Shown here: positions 7,975 through 16,613 of the stretch, in pieces
How positions within the stretch are numbered: position 1 is the first letter of the stretch
Layout: every line of letters begins with the position of its first letter
The notes under the pieces: generated by a model
The model's input: only the letters and a program-made list of their open reading frames with translations
The model's database searches: none
Told to the model about the DNA's origin: nothing
Translations under genes and position numbers: made by a program
Origin: Azoarcus sp.
GTDB lineage: Bacteria; Pseudomonadota; Gammaproteobacteria; Burkholderiales; Rhodocyclaceae
NCBI GenBank assembly: GCA_031258965.1
Contig: JAIRMC010000028.1
Span: 1-56,404, forward strand
DNA: 56,404 nt
Reading direction: 5' to 3'

Positions 7975-8840
7975 GGCAGATTGACGATGTGAGCGCCATA
8001 GGCGAGGCGGACTTTCTCGTTGGCTTCGGCCAATTCCAGCTCCATCCAGACAAAGCCGCTTTGCTGGGTCGCGCCCGCGCTGGGGTTGTAGAGAAAACGG
8101 CAAGCGCTGACATGCCGCGCCACCAGATCGCCGCCCGCGGGGCAGGCGCTCAACACAGCATCGCCGCCGCCAAAATCGCCCGCGACGCGCCGGAGCGTGC
8201 CCATACCCGTGCCCGTGGCGCCAAGCCCCGCGCCGTCGCAGACGTAGGTGACGACGGGGTTCACCTTGGGCGTCACCACGAAGCGCCCGTCCGTATAAGA
8301 GAACGGCGCGTCCGTGCCGTTCATGGCGGCCATGGCGAGGCGGGCCGTGCCCAGCGCCGCGTCGACGGCGCCGTTCGCGGTAATGGCGGCGCGGTTGTGC
8401 CCGGCATAAACATCGCTGCCCGTCTGGTTGCCGATGACCACCCAGTCGCCGACCGCCGCTTGCAGGGGGGAGAGCACATCGAAGCCGTGCGGCGGCGTCT
8501 GGGCGAGATCGAGCGCCTGGCTGTCGACGCGCGTCATATCCTCGTACTTGCGATAGCGCCCGCCGCCCACGGTGCGCACCAGCCGGAAGCAAGTATTGCC
8601 GTAAGTCTGCACGGAATTGGGCACGGCGGCGCGCACTTCGCGGCCCATGCGGCGCAGGGCGCTATCCGCCATGTCGCTCATGTCCGCCCGACGGCGGGCG
8701 TCGAAATAAGATTCGAGCGCCGGACGGAAAAACGCCATGGCGCTGACCCCCAGGATGCCGATGATCGTGATGACCACGATCAGCTCCATCAGGGAGAAGC
8801 CCCGCGCGGTTTTCGGCATCCTGGCCGCCATCCTCATCAT
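7971..8840 (-). CDS. mshO: MSHA minor prepilin MshO
   Basis: A 289-residue minor prepilin. The class III-like processing site is RGFSLMELIVVITIIGILGV: Gly at -1, Phe at +1 and Glu at +5, followed by the hydrophobic N-helix. The leader (MMRMAARMPKTARG) is long and basic. The body is PulJ/GspJ-like, with LRRMGREVRAAVPNSV after the helix, then a large globular part with conserved Cys residues near the C-terminus. GAGGCGA lies about 8 bases before ATG 8840. It belongs to the pilin-like tip complex with MshC, MshD and MshP. Confidence 0.88.
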   Translation of the reverse strand: MMRMAARMPKTARGFSLMELIVVITIIGILGVSAMAFFRPALESYFDARRRADMSDMADSALRRMGREVRAAVPNSVQTYGNTCFRLVRTVGGGRYRKYEDMTRVDSQALDLAQTPPHGFDVLSPLQAAVGDWVVIGNQTGSDVYAGHNRAAITANGAVDAALGTARLAMAAMNGTDAPFSYTDGRFVVTPKVNPVVTYVCDGAGLGATGTGMGTLRRVAGDFGGGDAVLSACPAGGDLVARHVSACRFLYNPSAGATQQSGFVWMELELAEANEKVRLAYGAHIVNLP

Positions 8841-8871
8841 CGTCTCGCCTCACTCATCGTCATTTCGCCCC

Positions 8872-9348
8872 TCATTTGGCCCAGTTCGCGCGCCATGTAA
8901 CCAGTTGCAAGGACTCGCGCCCATTCGTTACCTGGACCGCCAAACGGCGGACATCATCCGCCGGGACGCCGTTCCAATCGCTCGCGGGTTTAGCGACCGT
9001 CACCTTGATCTTGTAATTGGCGAGCAAGGGAATGACCGCGTTGCCGTCGATGGGCCGGATGCCCGTACATTCATAACCGTCGTAATAATCCAGGCTATCG
9101 AAGTCGGCGCGGTCGGGGCATCCGCTGACGCCGCCGGCATGTCCCGACTGCGAAACCCAGGATTCCAGACTGAGTTCCTCCATCATCTCTTCGGCAACCG
9201 CGAGCATTTGTTTATGGATAAGCGGGTCGGCGCTGCCTTTTACTACCGTCTGGAAGGCAGTAAGCACGCCTGCCAGCCCGACGGCGATGACCACGATGGC
9301 CATGATCAGCTCGGGCAGGGTGAAGCCGCGCGGGTTTTCATTGCACAT
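8872..9348 (-). CDS. mshD: MSHA minor prepilin MshD
   Basis: A 158-residue minor prepilin starting MCNENPRGFTLPELIMAIVV, with Gly at -1, Phe at +1 and Glu at +5, matching a prepilin peptidase site and PulI/MshD-type proteins. It then has KQMLAVAEEMMEELSLESW and a globular domain ending LVTWRANWAK. The ATG at 9348 (not the in-frame 9384) gives the short normal leader and lies 9 bases after GGAG. It overlaps the end of mshC by 11 bases. Confidence 0.88.
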   Translation of the reverse strand: MCNENPRGFTLPELIMAIVVIAVGLAGVLTAFQTVVKGSADPLIHKQMLAVAEEMMEELSLESWVSQSGHAGGVSGCPDRADFDSLDYYDGYECTGIRPIDGNAVIPLLANYKIKVTVAKPASDWNGVPADDVRRLAVQVTNGRESLQLVTWRANWAK

Positions 9349-9838
9349 AGCCTGTCGCTCCGGCAATCTGGATTGGGTTGGCATCCGTCACGCCCAGGGC
9401 GGTATTCCAATAAGCCGTGCCCGCCGCGTCCGTGGTGATGTCGCCGTTCGGCTGGAAATAAAGCGTCGCGGCCGGGGAAACGCTCGCGTCCCTGGCCAGG
9501 ATTTCCGCCTTGCCGTCCGGCCCCGGCAACGCCGCCGAACAGGCCGTCGCGCCATACGCCGCCGCAATGGAAAGGCTCGCGCGCCGCGCTTCGACATTGG
9601 CGCACACTATGCGGCGATGGCTGACCGCCGTCTTTTGGGCATAGCGCAAAGTCGCCGCGAGGGAATCCCGGAATACCACCTTGTCGAACGTGGAAGATCC
9701 CGTCATCTTCGGCACGGCGATCGCCGCCAGGATGCCCGCGAGAATGATGACGGTCACCAATTCAATCAACGTAACGCCGGAACAAGCGCGCGGCCGCGGG
9801 AAAACACCCGCTATTCGATATCCGATACCCCGTTGCAT
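9338..9838 (-). CDS. mshC: MSHA minor prepilin MshC
   Basis: A 166-residue GspH/FimT-like prepilin. The leader ends RACSG, followed by VTLIELVTVIILAGILAAIA with Glu at +5; +1 is Val rather than Phe, which is tolerated by prepilin peptidase. The motif KVVFRDSLAATLRYAQKTAV is characteristic of MshC/FimT. The ATG at 9838 is chosen because GGGAGG lies 10 bases upstream, inside the last codons of mshQ, and because an upstream in-frame start gives an implausibly long basic leader. Confidence 0.87.
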   Translation of the reverse strand: MQRGIGYRIAGVFPRPRACSGVTLIELVTVIILAGILAAIAVPKMTGSSTFDKVVFRDSLAATLRYAQKTAVSHRRIVCANVEARRASLSIAAAYGATACSAALPGPDGKAEILARDASVSPAATLYFQPNGDITTDAAGTAYWNTALGVTDANPIQIAGATGYVQ

Positions 9839-9839
9839 A

Positions 9840-12800
9840 TCAATACACCTCCCGGTTATGCACGGCCCGGTTGCTCTCGCCGGAATAGATGCCGAGCGAG
9901 GCGCGCGCGGCGGGGTCGACGACGCCGGATCGCGCCTGGGTGCAGACGCCATTCCAAGCGCGCAGCCAGGGGATGTTGGACGCTGCCCCCTCTTTATAGC
10001 CCGTTGCGTGATCGCAGGCGTTATCTTCTGCGCCCGCGCCGAGATTAATGCTCACACCAACGCTTCCCGTCTCGCCGCCCGGCTCCAGGACGATCTTGCC
10101 CCGGCCGCCCAAAAGCTCGAACCGCTCGACCCGCGGCGGCGACGTCATCGGCGCGCCGCCCGGCACGGCATGCAAGGAGACGGAAAGCGCCGCGCGTTTG
10201 GCGGGGTCGGCCAGGGGCGTATTCGGCCCGATCCGGGTCGTGTCCGTCGTACTCAGCGTCCAGGCGCAATGGATGCCGTCGCAATGCCAGAACTGGACCT
10301 GCACGGGAATTTCCAGCGCCGCCTTTTCCGTGCCGAAGCGGTTGGCGAGCTTGATGCGGCCGCGCGCGACCGCGATACCCGCTTCCGGGGAATTGCCCGG
10401 CGCGGCGGAGAGCCAGGAAGTCACGCCGTCGCGGCCGCTTTCCGTCGCGCGAATGTAGATATTGGCCTGCCCGACGGGCCGGGACAACCGGCTGTGCCAG
10501 TACCGGAAAAAAGCCGTAAACAAACCGCCGCCGCCGTCCGGCCCAATGAAGCCGCCTTCCGGAATAGCCGCCCCGCTCAAGCCCTGGCCGGGCAGAGGGT
10601 CCAGATACCCGCCATTCGTGGCGGCGTCGGGAGGATTTTCATCCTCGCCGGCGCGCGATCCGCGGGCGGCCCAGGCGCTCAGCGCAATCCGGGGCGCGAA
10701 TGCGTCACGGTAGTTCTCCAGCCTTGCGCCGCAGGTATTGTCGTTATACGCACAGGCTTTGACCGTCAGCGCGAAAGGCTGCCCGGCATAGAAAAAACCG
10801 CCGGACGGGCAGATCAGGCCGGGCGGACAGTCCATGCGCCCGGCGGGGCCGATATCGGTCTGGAAATGGCCGGGGTAGAAGCGGCCAATATTGACCGGCT
10901 TCGCCGCCGGAATATCGCCCGCGCCAAGATAATCGTCGCTCAAAGTGAACTTGCCCGTGTTTTTATCGCCCAGGCGGGGCCGTACCGCGATGATGCCGAC
11001 CTCCGGCCAGCGCTGCGCGGCGGTGGAAGCACGGCCCGTCGTGAAATGCTCGAAGCCCGGCACGGCGAGATCGGGATCATCGCCATTCGCGGGCAGCAGC
11101 ACGGTTTTTTCCAGGAATACCGCCTTCGCCGTTTTCTCGTTGCCGAAATTGGGCGTGGAGTTTCCATCGACGGACCGCGACGCGACCGTCATCGCAAACG
11201 CCTGCCCGGCCTTGCAAAAGCGCCCGCCATTTGCCGCCGCCGGGGCCGGGTTGACCGTACCGTCCGCGCAGGAGACGTTTTCCAACGCCAGCGCGGCGGG
11301 CTTTTGCACGAATTCGCCGCTGCTGCTCTTCTTATCCTTTTCGCCCGCGACGCGCACGAACAATTCCAGCCTGCCCACATCCTCATAAAAAAAGCCGAAT
11401 GCGCCCGCGCTCGTCTCGCCCGCCGGAATCGTCACGGCGAGCGGCGCGGCGGCATTCCAATTCAGCGTGGTCTCGCCCTCTCTTGCGCAGATATTCAGGC
11501 GCTTGGGCACGGCATCGCCAAAAGCGGCATAAACCGCGTCCTGCGCGGGCGGCCCCGGCGGATCGACGCAGCGCAAGGCGAACTCAAGCGTTGCGCCCAG
11601 CCCGGAAGGGGCCGCCTGGGCGAGCTTCCCGTCCCGGTCCATTTGGGTGATGTGGATGCCTTGCTTCCATTCGCCCGCCAGCCCGTCGAACGGGTAATAG
11701 CTGCAAGCGTCCCGCGAACTCGCGGCCTCGACCTTCTGGCCGTCCTGGCACGGCCCCTTGGTGAAAGCGAAATTCGACGATTCGGGCTGCGTCCTGCTGG
11801 TCGCGGTGTTGTTCCACAGCGCGGACTCGCTCGCCGCGCTGGTACTGACGCTGGCCGTGTTCGTCACCACGTTCTTGGCCTTGTCCGACAACATGACGTG
11901 AAAGCGCAAATCCGGCGCATGGTTTCCCCTGAACAAGAGGTCAACCCGGCCGCAGGTGACGCGCTGCCCCTCGCTCTGGCAATCCCAGCCGGTACCGCTG
12001 TAGGAAAGAAAGCGCAGTTCCGGCGGCAGGACGTCCACGACCTCGATATACCCCAGAACATGCGCGGGGCCGATGTTTTCGACCTTCAGCAAATACGTGG
12101 CCGGCTCGCCCGCCCGGAAGGGGCCTTCCTGCGTTTTCGTCAGCGCCAGGTCGGCGGAAGGTAGCTGCCCATTCGCGCCGATACACACATCATCGACCAG
12201 CCAGTAATCATAGTAGTCGGAAGCGTTGTTCTGGAAAGCGCCCGCGGAAATCTGCCGGAACCGCAGGCGGAAATTCATGTGCTGGGAATGGGGCAGCGTC
12301 GAGAGCAAAGGGGAGGTGAAACGCCAGTTCTCGCCGCATGCGCTAGCGCCGGAGACCCCGTCGATATCTTGCAGCGTGTGCCATGTATTGTCCTTTCCCC
12401 AATACTCGGACACGAACCGATTACCCGGCTCCGCCATGGTCTGATCGCAGGAAGTGATGACGGGCGCGCCATTGATCCTGGACGGCGCGTTTTTCATACC
12501 GCGTTGCACGACGTAGCTAATCGCGCCGGCAACGCCGCTCGTGTCGATGCTCGGCGAGCTTGCCACAATATAACTCCAGCGCAAGAACAAGGAATGCTTG
12601 GCCGAGCCGTGCTGGGGATAAACATCGCCGGTAATGCCGCCGTCGCCGATCCGTTCGCCGCTTCCCGCGCCGCTTGCGAAATCCTCGCTGCTGAACGACC
12701 AGAATTTCCGGCTGACCTCGGGAATCTCGAACGTGTCGCAATAAGCCGATTTATAACGTCCCTTGGCGGCATGGCTCACCACCACATCGTCGATGAACCA

Positions 12801-13901
12801 GTAGTCGTAGCCATTGACCTGGTTGGCATCGCTCCTATCGGCGACGCCCCTGCCGTCCTGCTGCGTGAAACGCACCCGGAAGCCGCTCCAGCGCGCATCG
12901 TCCGGCAGCAAGATCGTGGGCCGCACCGTTTCGCCCGGCTGACCGTTAGTGGCCGCGCTGCGGTAATAGGCCAGGGTTATCCACTTCCCGTACCTGTTCA
13001 AGTATTCGACAAGCAAATGGCTGTTCCGGCCGCGCGGCGCGCTGGCAAAGCTGTCGTCGCCGCGCCGCAGCCAATAGCTCAACGTCACCGCATCGCGGCT
13101 GATGACGGAATTGAAGCGGAAAAGGTTGACCGGCGGGCTGGTCACGCTGTGCTTCTGCCAGCGGTTGAACATCGTGCGCCCGGTATGGGCGCGCTCGCGG
13201 CTGCCGTCATCGGCGTGCCAAGGCTTGATATCGCCGTCGATTCCCGCGCAGCCGCCAGCGTCCGGCTGCGCACGGCGGGCGGGCTGGTGGGAGCCGCAAA
13301 GGCCTTCCGTACTCGCCGTCCAACCGTTGCCGACCAAGTCCGCCTTGTTGGCGCCCTGGACGGCGCGTTCAAAGTCATCGCACCAGACAATAGCGCCGTC
13401 AGAGACGGGCCGGCCGCAAACGGTGCTGGCCAAGGCATAGGTTTCACCGCTGAAATTGCCATTGCCAAGGCCGCTGCCGCCGACGGGGCCGCCGCCCGCC
13501 ACGGCGAGAACCGTATCGTCATCGGCGAAATCCAGGCGCAGCTCGGCGGCCCTGTCCAGCGCGATGCTGCCCACGGGAACCTTCACCGTCACCACGTAGA
13601 CGGCGTCCGCGCCGGTCACGGAAGCGATGCCCAGGTTCGCGTCGATATTCCTGGCGAACAGGCGGAAGCTGTTCGCGCCCACGCCCGAGACCGGCGCGGA
13701 GAACGTCACCTCCCAGGCGGCGGTGATGTCTTTCGCGCCCAGCATGAGCGGCGGCCACATCGGCTGCGGCGCGGACGGCGTTATCTTGATGGACTGCACG
13801 GCCGGGGCCGCCGCGCGGGCCGCCGGGGCAAAAAACATGAGCAGCCCAAAACCGGATACGGCGACGGCAAAACGGCGGAAACGAATTTCGTCCGCGAACA
13901 T
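9840..13901 (-). CDS. mshQ: MshQ-like large pilus-associated adhesin
   Basis: A 1353-residue secreted protein with a signal peptide (FRRFAVAVSGFGLLMFFAPAARA). The N-terminal half carries two similar beta domains with DYWFIDDVVVS and DYYDYWLVDDVCIG (lectin/jelly-roll-like strands). Residues about 583-710 form a DUF11-type repeat (PATYLLKVENIG, VTNTASVST). The C-terminal half resembles the DUF6701 region of MshQ, with many conserved Cys and GRFYPGHFQ. In Vibrio mshQ is the last gene of the structural operon; here it is placed between the major pilins and mshC. It probably forms the pilus tip or a surface adhesin. The ATG at 13901 is preferred over 13979 because it begins the signal peptide. Confidence 0.85.
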   Translation of the reverse strand: MFADEIRFRRFAVAVSGFGLLMFFAPAARAAAPAVQSIKITPSAPQPMWPPLMLGAKDITAAWEVTFSAPVSGVGANSFRLFARNIDANLGIASVTGADAVYVVTVKVPVGSIALDRAAELRLDFADDDTVLAVAGGGPVGGSGLGNGNFSGETYALASTVCGRPVSDGAIVWCDDFERAVQGANKADLVGNGWTASTEGLCGSHQPARRAQPDAGGCAGIDGDIKPWHADDGSRERAHTGRTMFNRWQKHSVTSPPVNLFRFNSVISRDAVTLSYWLRRGDDSFASAPRGRNSHLLVEYLNRYGKWITLAYYRSAATNGQPGETVRPTILLPDDARWSGFRVRFTQQDGRGVADRSDANQVNGYDYWFIDDVVVSHAAKGRYKSAYCDTFEIPEVSRKFWSFSSEDFASGAGSGERIGDGGITGDVYPQHGSAKHSLFLRWSYIVASSPSIDTSGVAGAISYVVQRGMKNAPSRINGAPVITSCDQTMAEPGNRFVSEYWGKDNTWHTLQDIDGVSGASACGENWRFTSPLLSTLPHSQHMNFRLRFRQISAGAFQNNASDYYDYWLVDDVCIGANGQLPSADLALTKTQEGPFRAGEPATYLLKVENIGPAHVLGYIEVVDVLPPELRFLSYSGTGWDCQSEGQRVTCGRVDLLFRGNHAPDLRFHVMLSDKAKNVVTNTASVSTSAASESALWNNTATSRTQPESSNFAFTKGPCQDGQKVEAASSRDACSYYPFDGLAGEWKQGIHITQMDRDGKLAQAAPSGLGATLEFALRCVDPPGPPAQDAVYAAFGDAVPKRLNICAREGETTLNWNAAAPLAVTIPAGETSAGAFGFFYEDVGRLELFVRVAGEKDKKSSSGEFVQKPAALALENVSCADGTVNPAPAAANGGRFCKAGQAFAMTVASRSVDGNSTPNFGNEKTAKAVFLEKTVLLPANGDDPDLAVPGFEHFTTGRASTAAQRWPEVGIIAVRPRLGDKNTGKFTLSDDYLGAGDIPAAKPVNIGRFYPGHFQTDIGPAGRMDCPPGLICPSGGFFYAGQPFALTVKACAYNDNTCGARLENYRDAFAPRIALSAWAARGSRAGEDENPPDAATNGGYLDPLPGQGLSGAAIPEGGFIGPDGGGGLFTAFFRYWHSRLSRPVGQANIYIRATESGRDGVTSWLSAAPGNSPEAGIAVARGRIKLANRFGTEKAALEIPVQVQFWHCDGIHCAWTLSTTDTTRIGPNTPLADPAKRAALSVSLHAVPGGAPMTSPPRVERFELLGGRGKIVLEPGGETGSVGVSINLGAGAEDNACDHATGYKEGAASNIPWLRAWNGVCTQARSGVVDPAARASLGIYSGESNRAVHNREVY

Positions 13902-14022
13902 CGCATACCTCTCGTATTTATTGTCATGTATCAAACGCGCGGGGGGCCGCCAGACAAAAAAACCGGATAAGCCGCGCAAGAAAATCGGCGAATCAACGCA
14001 TTAAAAAACGCCGCCGCGCCCC

Positions 14023-14092
14023 CGTCATTGCGAGGCCCCAAAGGCGGCGGCAATTCATGTAACCCATGAATTGCCGCGCTTCGCCCGCGATC
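14023..14092. repeat. Dispersed 70-bp element with CGTCATTGCGAG edge, copy 2
   Basis: Same edges as the copy at 7358-7427: CGTCATTGCGAG at the left and CTTCGCCCGCGAT at the right. The interior carries a perfect 13-bp inverted repeat (GCGGCAATTCATG at 14047-14059 with its complement at 14065-14077, loop of 5). It lies between mshQ and the first pilin. Confidence 0.6.
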
Positions 14093-14124
14093 CTCCGCGA
14101 TCCCCTCAAGGCGGAAAAGCCCAG

Positions 14125-14164
14125 GCCCGGCGCCCCGGCGGTGTCAAGCGCCGGGGCGCCGGGC
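14125..14164 (-). terminator. Strong hairpin after the proximal pilin gene
   Basis: GCCCGGCGCCCCGGCG and its exact complement form a 16-bp stem around the 8-base loop GTGTCAAG. It lies 47 bases past the pilin stop on the minus strand, where CTGGGCTTTT follows. Partial termination here would make pilin mRNA far more abundant than the downstream mshQ-to-mshL message, a common pilus-operon arrangement; that is inference. Confidence 0.6.
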
Positions 14165-14211
14165 GTTTTAGCGGAAAAGCTCAAGGCATCATGGATGCGA
14201 AGACGGCTTTT

Positions 14212-14622
14212 TTATTTTGGCTCCGCGCGCATGGCGGTGAAATCGGCGGCGCTGCCCGAACCGCTCATCAATGTGCAGGTAAAAGGATCGCCGTTCTGGC
14301 TTGCGGTAACCGCCCCCGTGGCGGAAGACGCGGACAGCGTATACCCCTTGTCGGTCGGTTTGGGATCGACCAAGTCGGCAAGGTCGGCACAAGCGACGAC
14401 CTTCTTGCACTTCGTATTCGCGGTCTTATAACCGCCCACGGTACATGCCCCAAAATTCATCATCGCGGCGGACGCCAGGGCGCCCGCGCTCGATTCCGTC
14501 GCCGCCCTGTCGGCGTCCTTGCTCAGGTCGGTGAATTTAGGCACGGCCATGGCGGCCAGGATACCCAGGATCACGATGACCACCACCAGCTCTATGAGGG
14601 TGAACCCCGTTTGTTGCTTCAT
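14212..14622 (-). CDS. mshA: Major type IV pilin, MshA-like, copy 1
   Basis: A 136-residue major prepilin: MKQQTGFTLIELVVVIVILG with the peptidase site after Gly6, N-methylated Phe at +1 and Glu at +5. The conserved ADRAATESSAGALASAAMMN helix extension follows, then a Cys-rich globular part (GACTVGG, TKCKKVVACADL, DPFTCTL) that can close the C-terminal disulphide loop. Very similar to the upstream copy at 15047-15442, so this is a tandem duplication. First or second gene of the leftward MSHA transcript. Confidence 0.92.
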   Translation of the reverse strand: MKQQTGFTLIELVVVIVILGILAAMAVPKFTDLSKDADRAATESSAGALASAAMMNFGACTVGGYKTANTKCKKVVACADLADLVDPKPTDKGYTLSASSATGAVTASQNGDPFTCTLMSGSGSAADFTAMRAEPK

Positions 14623-14767
14623 TTCTTGCCCCTTGAGGTCAAATTATTGTTGATATCGACGGCCCGCGCCGGCCATGCCGGCCGCGGGTCGACGCGCAGG
14701 CTGGGCATTGGCCGTTTCCGGGCCGGGGCGGTCGGCATATTATTGGTATGACTACGCCTTCACGCGC

Positions 14768-14997
14768 CGCAAATCCTGCTGCATGAATAATATTGGATTC
14801 AATGGGCGTGTCACGCCCCCATCGAAACAAGCCGCGTAAAACCGCACGCTCTATTGATGGAAAGGCGTGATTTATTTTTGACTTCAGGGCGGGCTTTAGG
14901 CCGGCGGCCCATCAATGTTCATGCGTTTATGGGCCGCCGGAGAGTGGAATAAGCCGTCATTACGAAGGGGAATAGGGGCGAAAAACTTTTCGCCCCT
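14768..14997. repeat. Pilin leader and hairpins between the two pilin genes
   Basis: This 424-base gap (14623-15046) holds three things. A leader segment (14768-14880) matches the leader of the other pilin gene (15530-15642): both contain ATCCTGCTG and, 68-69 bases further, AAAACCGCACG followed by GTGATTTATT. A perfect 12-bp inverted repeat CCGGCGGCCCAT lies at 14901-14912 and 14929-14940. An 11-bp inverted repeat AGGGGCGAAAA with its complement lies at 14974-14997, the likely terminator of the distal pilin. A variant CGTCATTACGAA edge is at 14955. Confidence 0.5.
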
Positions 14998-15046
14998 GGT
15001 GATTGATCAGCTCCTTGCTTTGTGTATGTCGGGCACCGGTTATCCA

Positions 15047-15442
15047 TTATTTTGGATCCGCAAACAGGGCGGTAAAGGTAGCCGTATTTCCCATAGCGCT
15101 CGTCAATGTGCAGTCGAAAGACTCGCCGTTATTTATAGTTTGTACAGTATCGTCAAGAGTATATCCCTTGGTAGTAGGATTAGGCGTAACCAAGGCGGCA
15201 ACATCCGCGCAAGCCTTCACTTTCTTGCATTTTGTATTGCTTGTAGCATAACCACTTACCGCACATCCTCCGAAATTCATCATCGCCGCGGAAGCCAGCG
15301 CCCCCGCGTTTGATTCCGTCGCCGCCTTGTCGGCGTCCTTGCTCAGGTCAGTGAAATTGGGCACGGCCACGGCGGCCAGAATACCCAGGATTACGATGAC
15401 CACCACCAGCTCTATGAGGGTGAAACCTGTTTGTCGTTTCAT
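15047..15442 (-). CDS. mshA: Major type IV pilin, MshA-like, copy 2
   Basis: A 131-residue prepilin, MKRQTGFTLIELVVVIVILG, with processing after Gly6 and Glu at +5. The first 60 residues are nearly identical to the other pilin, whereas the C-terminal half diverges (FGGCAVSGYATSNTKCKKVK, SFDCTLTSAMGNT), as expected if the surface-exposed part is under diversifying selection. The ATG at 15442 gives the standard 6-residue leader. It has its own leader related to that of the other copy, so each pilin may be separately transcribed. Confidence 0.9.
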   Translation of the reverse strand: MKRQTGFTLIELVVVIVILGILAAVAVPNFTDLSKDADKAATESNAGALASAAMMNFGGCAVSGYATSNTKCKKVKACADVAALVTPNPTTKGYTLDDTVQTINNGESFDCTLTSAMGNTATFTALFADPK

Positions 15443-15790
15443 TTTGTGACTCCTGATATACAAAAGCACGGTTGATGCCGCCGGTGTTTACCGGCCGCAG
15501 GTTTCACATCATCCGTTTGTTTTTGTGCACCGCACATCCTGCTGTGTTAATAGTATTACAGCTGGTACGGCGTCAAAGCCTGCTTTAAAGTTGTTGCGCA
15601 AAACCGCACGATATATTGACGAGGGGGTGTGATTTATTCTTGCGGTTCAATCCGGGCCGCAAACCGCGTGATGGCGACGTCCTCGCGCCTTTGCCGCCCC
15701 GCGTCGCTCCCGGGGCCGGGCCGTGCCCGGCGCGGCGGAATTGGTTTTCCGCCTCCCCGGGCGCGTCCGGCGCATCCGCCAGCACGCGCC

Positions 15791-16090
15791 GCGCTTGCCC
15801 GAAGAGGCCCGGAACATCCTCGAACAAGCTTCGAGGGTATTCGAGGAAGCCCGGCGCTTATCCGGGCAAGCGCCGAGCATCGGCTTCTCGATGCTCCGGG
15901 CGTCTTCGGGCAAGCGCCGAGGGTATTCGAGGCGGCTCGGCGCTTATTCGGGCAAGCGCGGAGCATCGACTTCTCGAAGCTCCGGGCGTCTTCGGGCAAG
16001 CGCCGAGGGTATTCGAGGAAGCCCGGCGCTTGTCCGGGCAAGCGCGGAGGGTATTCGAGGACGTTCGGCGCTTGTCCGGACAGGCCCGCG
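15791..16090. repeat. Imperfect tandem repeat, period about 43 bp
   Basis: The core (T/C)CGGGCAAGCGC(C/G)GAG recurs at 15861, 15905, 15947, 15991, 16033 and, degenerate, at 16075, giving steps of 44, 42, 44, 42 and 42 bases. Two spacer types alternate: GGGTATTCGAGG and CATCG(G/A)CTTCTCGA. An inverted copy of the core (GCGCTTGCCCGAAG) starts at 15791. Many units are themselves hairpin-prone. The period is not a multiple of three, so it is unlikely to be coding. It lies just 3' of the Rpn gene fragment. In 15443-15790 I see the pilin leader (15530-15642) and no gene. Confidence 0.7.
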
Positions 16091-16107
16091 CGCCGGGGGG
16101 GCGCTCC

Positions 16108-16613
16108 TCAGTCCCCTGATGGCGGCTTCATTCCCAAGACATCCTCCCGCGACAGGCCCGTGGCGAGCATGATTTCTTCCACCGGCCTGCCCAGTTTCAG
16201 GAAATTCCGGGCAATCTCCAGCCGCGCCTCGTCGCGGCCTTTCGCCTGGCCTTCCGCGCGGCCCTCGTCGAGTCCCTTTGCCCGTCCCTCGTCGAGTCCC
16301 TTCGCCAGACCCTCCGCCAGACCCTTCGCCATCGCTTCATTGCGCCACATCAGGTCATCCCGGCGCGCTTTTTCACGGGCTTCGTAAAGGATGCGGGCTT
16401 CTTCGTCCGCCGACAGGCGCGTCAGCTTCCTGACGGCGGGTTGCAGTGTTGGGTGTTCCTTGACCAGCATGTTCAGTTCCTCCTCGTTCCGGGCCTTCAG
16501 GAATTCGAGCCAGGCCCATAGTTCCGTGTGTTCGTCGTTTTCCGCAACCTTCGGCAGTTCCAGCGTGTGCAGGCAGAGTACGTCGGAGAAGACCGAACGG
16601 CTGTCCAGGTCGC
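16108..16613 (-). pseudogene. Rpn-family nuclease, C-terminal part, cut by the prophage
   Basis: The frame is open from the prophage edge to a stop at 16108. It begins DLDSRSVFSDVLCLHTLELP, reads on through TELWAWLEFLKA and EARILYEAREKARRDD, and ends in the repetitive AKGLDEGRAKGLDEGR tail typical of Rpn (recombination-promoting nuclease, PD-(D/E)XK) proteins. The catalytic N-terminal part is 38.8 kb away at 55385-55804. Joining the two through the duplicated GTCGC restores one continuous frame (YHNVYCFCD joined to LDSRSVFSD). An internal ATG at 16470 could still express a C-terminal fragment. Confidence 0.88.
16609..16613. repeat. Left copy of 5-bp target-site duplication GTCGC
   Basis: GTCGC lies immediately before the TGT that starts the prophage. 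An identical GTCGC follows the final ACA at the right end (55385-55389). A 5-bp duplication is the hallmark of MuA-type transposition. Confidence 0.88.

Noticed and set aside
9681-13970. Long plus-strand frames opposite mshQ (827 and 563 codons)
   Set aside because: Shadow frames of the adhesin gene; Arg/Ala-rich with no domain signature or good ribosome-binding site.
15791-16090. CRISPR array
   Set aside because: Spacers are themselves repeated in two alternating types and no cas genes are near; it is a tandem repeat.
15616-16119. Plus-strand frames through the tandem repeat
   Set aside because: The 42/44-base period shifts frame between copies, so no repeated protein results, and the frames are Arg/Gly/Ser-rich in the way of non-coding G+C-rich DNA.
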